Shown: piece by piece, positions 1 to 6,647 of the stretch
How positions within the stretch are numbered: the first letter of the stretch is position 1
Layout of the letters: each line of letters opens with the position of its first letter
Origin: PVC group bacterium
Lineage (GTDB): Bacteria > Verrucomicrobiota > Kiritimatiellia > CAIKKV01 > PXCX01
Length of the DNA: 10,590 bases
Assembly (NCBI GenBank): GCA_003567575.1
Contig: PWZG01000313.1
Coordinates: forward strand, 1 to 10,590
Direction: 5' to 3'
The notes under the pieces: generated by a model
Told to the model about the DNA's origin: nothing
Seen by the model: the letters and a program-made list of their open reading frames with translations, nothing else
Databases searched by the model: none
Program-made: the position numbers and the translations under genes

Positions 1-11
1 AATCAATCCGG

Positions 12-86
12 TGTCATCCCGAGCTTGTCGAGGGATCTGCGTCCGTCGCGGAGTGCCGAGATTCCTCGACTTCGCTCGGAATGACA
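12..86. repeat. Dispersed inverted-repeat element (imperfect palindrome)
   Basis: The left arm at 12-38 and the right arm at 59-86 are near-perfect reverse complements of about 27-28 bases. Both begin, reading inward, with TGTCAT(C/T)CCGAGC and end with TCGAGG(G/A)ATCT. A 20-base spacer separates them. The arm sequence resembles a short dispersed repeat I recall from intergenic regions of many unrelated bacterial and metagenomic genomes (established impression, not a search result). In RNA it would form a long hairpin. It lies past the end of the minus-strand LpxC-like gene (stop at 209), so it could act as a 3' structure, but no T-tract follows it on either strand. Confidence 0.75.
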
Positions 87-128
87 ATGCTGTTCGATTT
101 GTTTCCGCGGAATTATCGGACAGCACAC

Positions 129-170
129 TCTGACCTCTGAATTCTGACTTCTGACTTCTGACCTCTGGGT
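129..170 (+). repeat. Degenerate heptamer tandem array, consensus TCTGACY
   Basis: Six consecutive 7-base units fill this stretch exactly. All begin TCTG; five continue with A, and the last is TCTGGGT. The third and fourth are identical TCTGACT, and the first and fifth are identical TCTGACC. The array stops 39 bases before the stop codon side of the LpxC-like gene. The same heptamer family recurs in the opposite orientation on the other side of that gene, at 1288-1308, and again at 1321-1341. No coding potential is seen here. Confidence 0.85.
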
Positions 171-208
171 TGCGGGTGAAGCCCGCCTTAGTTGCTGAGC
201 GTAAGGGC

Positions 209-1258
209 CTAGCCGATTTCTACGGGTTGCAACATGTCGTGACGGTACAAGCGGCGGATCATCGTGACATCAAGGTTATGGCCGGATTTGTATGAAATGA
301 CGCGACCGGCAAATCGGCCCACATCGATCAAGGCCAATGCCGCGGTCAAGTCCTGTACCGCACGATGCCAGACGGCTTCGAGTGATTTTTCGTTGGTCAT
401 CATTTTGGGTTCGTTCCAATAGCTTCGACGGCCGGCAATCAGAATATTGCTGGCCGTATATCCCAGATGTCGGGTATCGGCGAATAATTGCCCGATGGTC
501 TTGCAGTATACCATCTTGGAGACGGTGGTATTGGTTCTGGCGGCGGCGCCCAAGGTAAACGCCTCGTCGTTGACATCCAGCCGCAGTCGTTGTTGTCCGA
601 TGGCCGACTGAAAGTCGACGGCAACATCCATTCGCAAGGGTGTATCGCCGGGACGGTAAGGCATCAGGGTTAGGAATCCGGTGTTGGCATTTCCTGCCGT
701 TACCGGTTCCTTCACCGTGACCCAGCGTGCCGGCGCTGATTGATCGACGATCCGTGCGCGCAGGACCGCCTCCACCAGGTCCAGACAGCCTCTGTCGAAT
801 AACGGCGGATCGCCCGAATCCATGTGGATTACAATGTTGTCGAGCTGTAATCCCGTGCGTAACGCGACGATATGTTCCACCATACGCATGTAATTATGGG
901 GGGAACCGGAGCAAAGCACGATGTTGCGCGCCGTCGTCCACACATTGTAAACCGATACGGCAATCGGCAGCATTTCGGGTAAATCGTCACGATCAAACCA
1001 CCAGCCTTCCCGCGTGGTTGGCTCGAAATGCAGTGTGCGCTGTTCTTTTCTGAAAAAAGTTCCGGGACCGGTGACATCGAACGGCGCGCCGATCGTCGTG
1101 GAACGCGTCCGGACCGCGGATTCCGTATTGGAGTTTTCAATGACGGCGTCCACCGGTTGTCCCGCCCAAGCGCGATAGCCGGCCGCTACCCGGTTGGTGT
1201 CGCCGCATAGTATGCGTCCCGGCACGGCATCTTCCGCGGTTCCCGACGTCGTGGTCAT
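209..1258 (-). CDS. lpxC: LpxC-family UDP-3-O-acyl-N-acetylglucosamine deacetylase, divergent
   Basis: This 349-residue protein matches LpxC, the zinc enzyme that removes the acetyl group from UDP-3-O-acyl-GlcNAc in lipid A synthesis. Recognisable landmarks are MVEH (E128, H129; E. coli has TVEH), LDNIVIHMDSGDPPLFDRG after it, an MDVAVDF...ARTNT stretch, WHRAVQD (H298, D303) and YKSGH (H327). It carries about 50 extra residues at the N-terminus compared with E. coli LpxC. The spacing between the second zinc histidine and the aspartate is one residue longer than the usual HxxxD. I chose ATG at 1258 because an AGGGAG ribosome site lies about 10 bases upstream; an in-frame TTG at 1264 would be too close to it. 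The gene stands 149 bases downstream of the amidohydrolase, beyond a hairpin, and is bracketed by heptamer repeats. It may be the genome's lipid A LpxC or a paralogue acting on another N-acetyl sugar. Family membership is fairly sure; orthology is not. Confidence 0.72.
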   Translation of the reverse strand: MTTTSGTAEDAVPGRILCGDTNRVAAGYRAWAGQPVDAVIENSNTESAVRTRSTTIGAPFDVTGPGTFFRKEQRTLHFEPTTREGWWFDRDDLPEMLPIAVSVYNVWTTARNIVLCSGSPHNYMRMVEHIVALRTGLQLDNIVIHMDSGDPPLFDRGCLDLVEAVLRARIVDQSAPARWVTVKEPVTAGNANTGFLTLMPYRPGDTPLRMDVAVDFQSAIGQQRLRLDVNDEAFTLGAAARTNTTVSKMVYCKTIGQLFADTRHLGYTASNILIAGRRSYWNEPKMMTNEKSLEAVWHRAVQDLTAALALIDVGRFAGRVISYKSGHNLDVTMIRRLYRHDMLQPVEIG

Positions 1259-1287
1259 AAACAAAAATCTCCCTAATGGTTTCGCCG

Positions 1288-1341
1288 ACCCAGAGGTCAG
1301 AGGTCAGATTTTTCTTTGCCTCCGACCTCTGACCTCTTGCC
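1288..1341. repeat. Heptamer repeats forming a long inverted repeat/hairpin
   Basis: Positions 1292-1305 and 1324-1337 are perfect 14-base reverse complements. The stem extends by two more pairs (1307-1308 with 1321-1322) past one mismatch, leaving a 12-base loop. The arms are made of the same heptamers as 129-170. On the minus strand, 1308-1288 reads two TCTGACC units followed by TCTGGGT; on the plus strand, 1321-1341 holds three degenerate units. The hairpin sits between the amidohydrolase stop (1408) and the LpxC-like start (1258). It could act as a transcriptional or processing barrier, but no U-tract follows on the minus-strand RNA, so it is not a classic intrinsic terminator. Confidence 0.8.
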
Positions 1342-1407
1342 CGACACCATCCATAAGCTCCGCATAAATCTTCTTGCCGTGCCGTACGGATTTTGGCAAA
1401 TCAGCGC

Positions 1408-2202
1408 TTACAAATCCACGTTCCAATCGAGTGTCTTCATCAATGCCGCGGCATTGCGGCCGAGGATTTTTTCCTTGGCCTCCTCGGAAATATCGGCGTA
1501 TGCCACCGGTCCGATGCTGGTTCCCAGATCCAGATCCAGCGCATCCGATCCGTGCAATATTTTGTCGACGGGCATTTGGTTGACCAGCGGTTCGATCCTG
1601 CCGTGGCGTCCGGCGCAAAACGCGGCGCACGTCGATTGGTACACGTTATCGTATGTCGACACGACATCCCGGTACGTACCGGTTGCGTGTCCGCAGATAA
1701 GAATCAGCTTGGGATAAGCTTTGGCCCAGCGTTCGAGTGTTTGCGCTGTTCCCCAGGAATGGCTCAACACCATCCATTTTTTATCATGGGCGTAATCGAA
1801 AGCGGGAGACCAATCCATGGCGTCGTCGCCGGCGCTCTGGTAGGCTGCAATCAGCTTGATTCCCCGCGTCCCGGCGGCATGTCCCTCGCGTAACAGTTCG
1901 GGCCAGTCTTCCGGAAACTGGGCGTGCAACATGGTCAGCGCCGACAGGCGTCGGGGATGCCGTTTCACGGCCTGATATACATGGCGATTGCCGACAGCCG
2001 GATCGGAATTTATCGTGATTGGAAAATTCAGGCTGTGATCGACGCCGAAGCGGTCGAGATAAGCCACCACCGCATCGGCATCGCTGTAGGGAATATAATA
2101 GTAATCGGAAGCCCCGGCCAAGTGAGCATGCAAATCCACCACCGGGATATGATCCAGTGGTTTACCGGCCCGGACTCGCGCTAGAATTTCGCTATTTTGC
2201 AT
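1408..2202 (-). CDS. Metal-dependent amidohydrolase (Amidohydro_2 / COG2159 type), intact active site
   Basis: This 264-residue TIM-barrel protein has the complete ligand set expected for the amidohydrolase superfamily: VDLHAH near the N-terminus (H25, H27), GIKL (K116), LSHSWG (H148), CGHATG (H172) and LHGSDALD (D220). Members hydrolyse or decarboxylate a wide range of substrates, and nothing here fixes which. The start ATG at 2202 is preceded by AGAGG at good distance. The first 11 bases overlap the end of the upstream paralogue, so translation is probably coupled. It is the fourth gene of the minus-strand block led by the 43-residue protein and the aminotransferase. That setting suggests a hydrolytic or lyase step on an amino-sugar, lactone or cyclitol-like compound (inference). 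No signal peptide is seen, so it is likely cytoplasmic. Confidence 0.88.
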   Translation of the reverse strand: MQNSEILARVRAGKPLDHIPVVDLHAHLAGASDYYYIPYSDADAVVAYLDRFGVDHSLNFPITINSDPAVGNRHVYQAVKRHPRRLSALTMLHAQFPEDWPELLREGHAAGTRGIKLIAAYQSAGDDAMDWSPAFDYAHDKKWMVLSHSWGTAQTLERWAKAYPKLILICGHATGTYRDVVSTYDNVYQSTCAAFCAGRHGRIEPLVNQMPVDKILHGSDALDLDLGTSIGPVAYADISEEAKEKILGRNAAALMKTLDWNVDL

Positions 2203-2956
2203 AATCAGCCTCTTTCAGGAGCGTTTGCATATTACCCTCGGCTACCGCCCGGCGGGTTGAGGGGGCAACGTTCGCGTAGGTTACCACCGCCTGGAACATG
2301 GCCGGATCCAACGCCGGCAGACCGAGGCTGAAGAGTAAGCGGTAGGCGCCGAAACTGTTGCAGATTTGTTCGAGCATTTGTGCCTGCCAGACGGACGCCA
2401 GGCAGACGCGCAGATTGTCCGCCGCGGCCAAGGCGTCGAAGAGCGGCCGGTTGGCGCGCGAACGGAATTCCCAGCCGATTACCGGCAGTTTAGGAAATCT
2501 GTTGCAGAAGTCGGCCAGATCGTACCAGTCGATATTATCCTGTCCTGCATCCCACTGGCGATAGGTCGCGAACAGTGGAATACGACGCCGTTCAAGAATT
2601 TCGGCTATGGCGCGTAACCGTACGCAACGATCGATTCGTATATTCCGGGCGCAAGGATTGATTAAAAATGCACGAGCCCGATGGCTGAGCGCCCGTTCCA
2701 CGAAGTCCCCGGCCGATTCGTCGACAACGCATGCCGGTTCGATGCACCAGATACGGTGCAGCCGCGGATGATCGACCGTTGCGATGGTTTGGTTTCCCAG
2801 TTCGGCGTCAGCATCCCGGCCGACCGTGTGGACTACCATGGCTTCGGCCACGTCATAGCGATCCATCAGCGCCAGGGCTTGGTCCGCGTCGAGTGGCGCT
2901 TCGGCCACGGCGCGGTTCGTGCGTCCGATGGACAACAGCGAATCGAAAAAACGCAT
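2192..2956 (-). CDS. Amidohydrolase-fold protein lacking metal ligands (probable pseudoenzyme)
   Basis: This 254-residue protein has the layout of small COG2159 amidohydrolases: an N-terminal MRFFDSLLSIGR strand, LRAIAEILERRRIPLF, a PKLPVIGWEF strand and a C-terminal LLFSLGLPALDP in the position of the usual GSD motif. Every expected metal ligand is replaced. The HxH position reads FDS, and the two mid-barrel histidines align with ATYRQW (T131) and GWEF (W162). The catalytic aspartate position reads SLG. It is clearly related in shape to the intact enzyme that follows it, with which it overlaps by 11 bases. A non-catalytic or regulatory partner, or a metal-independent enzyme, is plausible. 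An AGGGAGAG ribosome site precedes ATG 2956. The aminotransferase ends 27 bases upstream, so the genes are probably co-transcribed. Family assignment is moderate because similarity is by motif position only. Confidence 0.72.
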   Translation of the reverse strand: MRFFDSLLSIGRTNRAVAEAPLDADQALALMDRYDVAEAMVVHTVGRDADAELGNQTIATVDHPRLHRIWCIEPACVVDESAGDFVERALSHRARAFLINPCARNIRIDRCVRLRAIAEILERRRIPLFATYRQWDAGQDNIDWYDLADFCNRFPKLPVIGWEFRSRANRPLFDALAAADNLRVCLASVWQAQMLEQICNSFGAYRLLFSLGLPALDPAMFQAVVTYANVAPSTRRAVAEGNMQTLLKEADYAK

Positions 2957-2983
2957 GGCGTCTCTCCCTGTTCCGGTGGTCCG

Positions 2984-4363
2984 TTAAAACCAGTGCTTGG
3001 CGTTGGTATCCGGCGTACAATACGCCGATAGAACCTTGTTGATGCCGGCTGCGATATTGCGGCAATCGGAGGCGTTGTACCACTGATTCAGGCTGACACT
3101 GATTCCGCGCGCATGCAAATCGTCGGCGACGGGGCAGTCGCCGCGCTGATAAACGGCCTTGCCGCCTTTTTCCCGATAGGTCGGGCAATGAAGCGCGCAA
3201 TTTTCCGGTACGGGCCCGTTCACTTCCGTGAGCGGGAACATATCGTAGTAAATATGCCAGTCCGGTCGCGGATCCAAGCCACGCATGCCGCAACCAATTC
3301 CTTCGGCTTTGAGTGCATCATGAATTCGTTTACCCAGTTCAATGGTTTCCGGGAAGAAACGCAGCGTATAGCCGACTTCACCGTCGGCGTCGTTCAATGT
3401 TTGCGGCCGAATTTCCTTGAAGGTCCGCAACTTCGAGAGGATACGCCGTTTAACGTCGTTGAACCGTTTGACCGTTGCCGGCATTTTTTTCAACTGGATC
3501 TCATCCACGGCTGCTTCCATTTCGGACATGCGATAATTGGTGCCGCAGAAAAGCTCGCCCGCGTAGCGCGGTTTATTGAAGCGTACGGGACGCCAAAGAC
3601 CGCCGCCTTCCGCCAGGCAATTGGCGCGATCCCAGTTGCGTTGCGTTTTGGTCAGCAGCAAACCGCCTTCTCCGCCGCCGACGATTTTGTAAGCCGAAAT
3701 GCTGAAGCATCCGAAATCGCCATAGGTGCCGACGAACTTGTTCCGGACTTTGGCGCCGCATGATTGCGCGCAATCTTCAACGACTTTAAGTTTATGTTTA
3801 CGGGCAACTTTCATGATGGCCGGCATATCCGGCACGCTGCCCATCACGCATGTCGGCGCCAAGGCAACCGTGCGCGGCGTGATATGGCGTTCGATATCCT
3901 TGGGATCCATCGACAGCGACTCATCCACATCGCAGAACACCGGCACGCCACGCGCCATTACCACTGCCGAAGCGGTGGCGAAAAAACCGATTGCCGGGCA
4001 AATCACTTCCGTGCCCGGGCCGACGCCGGCCGCGACGAATGCGCTGTGCAGCGCTCCCGTTCCGGAACTGAGACCGATTGCGAACTTGCTGCCGAACAGC
4101 TCGCGAGCTACCCTTTCGAACGCCTGTACCTTGGATTCCTTGAGGCCGGAATAGTAGTTGGCCAGGAAGGCGCCGCTCCCCAAATCGTCGGTTTTGACCG
4201 CTTCGCGTATTCCTTTCAACGCGCGTTGCGAAAAGCCGAACCGTTCGGCCACGGCCATGAATTCTTCCACGCCGATCTTGGGTTTGCCGCGGCCGCCAAT
4301 ACTGCCGACCGCTTTATAGCCGCCCTGCAATGCGAGTTTTTGTTGTGACTGTGATTTAGACAT
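2984..4363 (-). CDS. DegT/DnrJ/EryC1/StrS-family PLP aminotransferase
   Basis: This 459-residue fold-type I enzyme is of the sugar/cyclitol aminotransferase family, which transfers an amino group (usually from Glu or Gln) to keto-sugars or keto-cyclitols. Visible landmarks are the phosphate-binding SSGTGALHSAF (99-109), GPGTEVICPAIGFFATASAV (115-134), VVEDCAQSCGA (D197 faces the pyridine nitrogen) and SISAYKIVGGGEGG, with K226 as the predicted Schiff-base lysine. NYRMSEMEAA (276-285) is the usual family signature. The protein is longer than typical members (about 370-400 residues), with about 60 residues before the core and a Cys-containing C-terminal part (C358, C389, C393, C410, C434). The start ATG lies three bases after the stop of the 43-residue gene, with only a weak GGGA site, so translation is probably coupled to it. 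The substrate cannot be told from the sequence. Confidence 0.93.
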   Translation of the reverse strand: MSKSQSQQKLALQGGYKAVGSIGGRGKPKIGVEEFMAVAERFGFSQRALKGIREAVKTDDLGSGAFLANYYSGLKESKVQAFERVARELFGSKFAIGLSSGTGALHSAFVAAGVGPGTEVICPAIGFFATASAVVMARGVPVFCDVDESLSMDPKDIERHITPRTVALAPTCVMGSVPDMPAIMKVARKHKLKVVEDCAQSCGAKVRNKFVGTYGDFGCFSISAYKIVGGGEGGLLLTKTQRNWDRANCLAEGGGLWRPVRFNKPRYAGELFCGTNYRMSEMEAAVDEIQLKKMPATVKRFNDVKRRILSKLRTFKEIRPQTLNDADGEVGYTLRFFPETIELGKRIHDALKAEGIGCGMRGLDPRPDWHIYYDMFPLTEVNGPVPENCALHCPTYREKGGKAVYQRGDCPVADDLHARGISVSLNQWYNASDCRNIAAGINKVLSAYCTPDTNAKHWF

Positions 4364-4366
4364 TTT

Positions 4367-4498
4367 CTATGATTCCCGTTCTTTTTCGCAGGCGGTTTGA
4401 CCGCCTTTGGCGTGGTGGTTTTTACGGCAGGCATCGCAATCGCCGTGTCGCGGGCAATTCACGGCCTTGCATGGGCAATCCGGATTCAATGCAGCCAT
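4367..4498 (-). CDS. Small Cys-rich protein, 43 residues, possible zinc-binding
   Basis: A short reading frame with strong support: MAALNPDCPCKAVNCPRHGD... has six cysteines (C8, C10, C15, C21, C24, C37) and three histidines (H18, H28, H29). The arrangement is CxC-x4-C-x5-C-x2-C-x12-C. An AAAGGAA ribosome site lies about nine bases before ATG 4498, and a good promoter lies a further 40 bases upstream. The TAG stop is three bases before the aminotransferase ATG, which suggests coupling. The CPRHG(D/N)CxAC pattern recalls tiny proteins annotated as hypothetical or of unknown function (possibly the DUF6485 type) in other bacteria; I cannot confirm that. A metal-binding or redox role is inferred from the Cys/His content only. 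It is too short for standard length cut-offs and is easily missed. Confidence 0.78.
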   Translation of the reverse strand: MAALNPDCPCKAVNCPRHGDCDACRKNHHAKGGQTACEKERES

Positions 4499-4537
4499 GA
4501 TCTCAATTCCTTTGATTCGAATTAGTTGCAGCCGCCG

Positions 4538-4566
4538 ATCCTACCAATCCGTGATGGAAGCGTCAA
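4538..4566 (-). promoter_or_regulatory. Sigma70-like promoter for the 43-residue protein/aminotransferase operon
   Basis: On the minus strand TTGACG (4566-4561, five of six consensus bases) is followed by a 17-base spacer and TAGGAT (4543-4538, four of six). Transcription would start near 4531, giving a leader of about 33 bases that contains the AAAGGAA ribosome site of the 43-residue gene. The promoter sits in the 156-base gap after the aldo/keto reductase stop, as expected for a new transcription unit. I see nothing else in that gap. Predicted from sequence only. Confidence 0.6.
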
Positions 4567-4654
4567 TGTTATTATTGTCGGCGGCGCGGCGAAGAATCGC
4601 CGGGGTGTCGGGTGTCGTTTGAAGCTGGCGCTACGTGGTGACAAATCGGCGTTC

Positions 4655-5596
4655 TTATCGTTTTGGCCAGGCATTCGGCCAGGTTGCAGGCGTAAGAAGG
4701 TCGGCGGGCAGTTCCGGTACGGCAGCGTCTACGGCTGCCGTCAGATCGGCGGGCAGCGGACCGCGGTCGAACAATGCCAGATTCTCGCGTAATTGCGCGA
4801 GGCTTTCGACGCCGGTTAATACACTGGTGATTCCGGGTTGTGCCAGCATATAGCGCACGGCCAACTCGGCCATCCCCATGCCGGCCCGGCTCGCCAGCGA
4901 CTCGAGACGCTGGCGTACGGGAAGCACCGCCTGCAATTGCGGGGGGATCGCCGTTTCGGGCATCAATAACAGTCCTTGAAGATAAACGCTACGGATAAAA
5001 ACCGCGATTCCCATCCGTTCGCATGATTCCAAAATTCCGCTACGGGCATGGCGCCGGTCCAGCAGATTGGCCGGCAACTGCAGCGCTGCCACGCTGCCGC
5101 CTTCCACCAGATCGCCGGCGGGTCCGGGTTCATTGTCGCCGGAAACGCCGAAATATTGTAATGACCCTTCCGCGGCAAGCTTTTCGAGTACCTTGATATG
5201 GCGTCCGTCCGCCTCGCGATGAAACAAAACCAGCGGCAGCCGATCCATGCCGAGCCGGTGGCGCGATGCATCGACGGATTCGCGAATGGTTTGCTCGGCG
5301 AGTTGCGGGTTGCCGGCGCACGGTGGCGGCAATGCTTTAACCTTGGTTACCACCAGGACACGTTCGATGGCGTTAAGTTCCCGTAACGCCTGGCCCAGTA
5401 CGGTCTCGCTGTCGCCATAGGCGGCGGCGGTATCGAAACCGTTTACGCCGCCGTCCAGTGCGGCGGCCACCATGGCCAGGACATCATCGTAAGCCGGTTT
5501 CCCGGTGGTATTTGCAATGCCGTAAGGCATGCCGAATTGAACGGTTCCGAGCATCATGCGTGACGGATGATATTCTTTCCAGGTGGTCGTTTGCAT
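4655..5596 (-). CDS. Aldo/keto reductase family oxidoreductase
   Basis: This 313-residue protein of the AKR superfamily (NAD(P)H-dependent TIM-barrel) has the full catalytic tetrad: GFDTAAAYGDSE gives D55 and Y60, VVTKVK gives K85, and VLFHRE gives H126. The N-terminal MLGTVQFGMPYGIAN and the C-terminal LAQPGITSVLTGVESLAQLRENL (cofactor-binding end of the barrel) are typical of the group resembling bacterial YajO-like and sugar-biosynthesis AKRs. ATG 5596 is preceded by AGGAA at good distance. It ends 156 bases before the next minus-strand gene, which has its own promoter, so it is probably a separate unit. It is divergent from rmlA across 157 bases. Its place beside rmlA and the DegT aminotransferase suggests a reduction step on a sugar or cyclitol (inference); the substrate is unknown. 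Confidence 0.9.
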   Translation of the reverse strand: MQTTTWKEYHPSRMMLGTVQFGMPYGIANTTGKPAYDDVLAMVAAALDGGVNGFDTAAAYGDSETVLGQALRELNAIERVLVVTKVKALPPPCAGNPQLAEQTIRESVDASRHRLGMDRLPLVLFHREADGRHIKVLEKLAAEGSLQYFGVSGDNEPGPAGDLVEGGSVAALQLPANLLDRRHARSGILESCERMGIAVFIRSVYLQGLLLMPETAIPPQLQAVLPVRQRLESLASRAGMGMAELAVRYMLAQPGITSVLTGVESLAQLRENLALFDRGPLPADLTAAVDAAVPELPADLLTPATWPNAWPKR

Positions 5597-5644
5597 TATG
5601 TATTCCTATTATCATTCCTTTGTTCGATGGATTCCGCGCTTAAA

Positions 5645-5672
5645 AACATACACGAAAACGGCGGGAATGCAA
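5645..5672 (-). promoter_or_regulatory. Weak candidate promoter for the aldo/keto reductase
   Basis: On the minus strand TTGCAT (5672-5667) is separated by 16 bases from TATGTT (5650-5645). Match to consensus is modest (three and four of six). The location, about 50 bases before ATG 5596 and overlapping the divergent rmlA upstream region, is reasonable. An alternative -35 (TTGCAA) lies a few bases further upstream with worse spacing. Confidence 0.3.
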
Positions 5673-5685
5673 GTTGCAAAAAACA

Positions 5686-5713
5686 TTGAATAATGACGGA
5701 ATGATGCTATGAT
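5686..5713 (+). promoter_or_regulatory. Sigma70-like promoter for rmlA-nadB
   Basis: TTGAAT (5686-5691), a 16-base spacer and TATGAT (5708-5713, five of six consensus bases) lie ahead of rmlA. Transcription would begin near 5720. This argues against the upstream in-frame ATG at 5709, which lies inside the -10 box, and for ATG 5754, which has AAGGAG (5742-5747) six bases ahead of it. Confidence 0.55.
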
Positions 5714-5753
5714 GCGGGCAAAAAGGAATGCCTTGGAATCGAAGGAGATCCCA

Positions 5754-6647
5754 ATGAGAAGAGAACGCGTGATGGGCTGGAAGGGAATCGTACTGGCCGG
5801 CGGCGCCGGCACAAGGTTGCATCCGGTGACCCTGGCAACCAGCAAGCAATTGTTGCCGATATACAACAAGCCCATGATCTATTATCCGATTTCGACGTTG
5901 ATGTTGGGTGGTATCCGGGATATCCTGATCGTCTCGACGCCGACGGATTTACCGCGTATCCGCGAATTGCTGGGCGACGGGCATACGATCGGCGTACGGT
6001 TTAGCTATGCGGAACAGGCGGAACCGCGGGGCATTGCCCAAGTGTTTCTGATCGGCGCGGATTTTATCGGTAACGATCCGGTATGCCTTATCCTGGGAGA
6101 CAACCTTTTTTATGGCGATACCGAATTCCTTCGCAGAACGCTCAGCCACAAACAGGGCGCCACGGTTTTCGGTTATCCGGTTAAGGATCCTCAGCGTTAC
6201 GGTGTTGTCGAGATCGATCGGGATGGTCGCGCGGTCACGATTGAGGAGAAGCCCGCCAATCCCAGGAGTCATTACGCGGTGCCGGGCCTATACTGTTACG
6301 ATCCGGAGGTTGTCGATATCGCCCGCGGGTTGCGGCCCTCGGCCCGCAACGAACTGGAAATCACCGATGTCAATTTGGCGTATCTGGCGAGGAACGCGTT
6401 GCGCGTTAATCTTTTGACGCGCGGCATGGCCTGGCTTGATGCCGGTACGCCGGAAAGTCTTTTGGAAGCCGGCAATTTTGTGGCGACGATCGAGCATCGG
6501 CAAGGTTTGCAAATCGGTTGTCTGGAGGAAGTGGCGTATCGCATGGAATACATCGATGCCCATCAGCTCGAGCGCAATGCCGCCATGCTGGGGAAAAGCG
6601 ACTACGGGCAATACCTGCTGCAAGTTCTTGAAACATCGATGGTATAA
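5754..6647 (+). CDS. rmlA: Glucose-1-phosphate thymidylyltransferase (RmlA/RfbA)
   Basis: This 297-residue nucleotidyltransferase makes dTDP-glucose from glucose-1-phosphate and dTTP, the first step to dTDP-L-rhamnose and other dTDP-deoxysugars. It shows the full family pattern: GIVLAGGAGTRLHPVTLATSK (nucleotide loop at 14-24, K31), LPIYNKPMIYYP, GDN (D116, metal ligand), KDPQRYGVVE, IEEKP (164-167), ELEITDVN and WLDAGT (227-232). Length is normal for the family (about 290-295). Start at 5754 is set by an AAGGAG site and the promoter at 5686-5713. rmlB, rmlC and rmlD are not in the window, so later steps must be encoded elsewhere. nadB begins seven bases after the stop, so the two are almost certainly on one transcript. 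Cytoplasmic enzyme; no odd features. Confidence 0.96.
   Translation: MRRERVMGWKGIVLAGGAGTRLHPVTLATSKQLLPIYNKPMIYYPISTLMLGGIRDILIVSTPTDLPRIRELLGDGHTIGVRFSYAEQAEPRGIAQVFLIGADFIGNDPVCLILGDNLFYGDTEFLRRTLSHKQGATVFGYPVKDPQRYGVVEIDRDGRAVTIEEKPANPRSHYAVPGLYCYDPEVVDIARGLRPSARNELEITDVNLAYLARNALRVNLLTRGMAWLDAGTPESLLEAGNFVATIEHRQGLQIGCLEEVAYRMEYIDAHQLERNAAMLGKSDYGQYLLQVLETSMV

Noticed and set aside
129..170. CRISPR array
   Set aside because: The repeats are contiguous 7-base units without spacers, and no cas genes are present.
1304..1407. Open frame after the intact amidohydrolase (PKSVRHGKKIYAELMDG...)
   Set aside because: It is the tail of a frame antiphase to the amidohydrolase; no start signal, it runs into the heptamer repeats, and the amidohydrolase ends normally at 1408.
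5709..5753. Upstream in-frame ATG for rmlA
   Set aside because: It falls inside the predicted -10 box and lacks a ribosome site; ATG 5754 has AAGGAG at ideal spacing.
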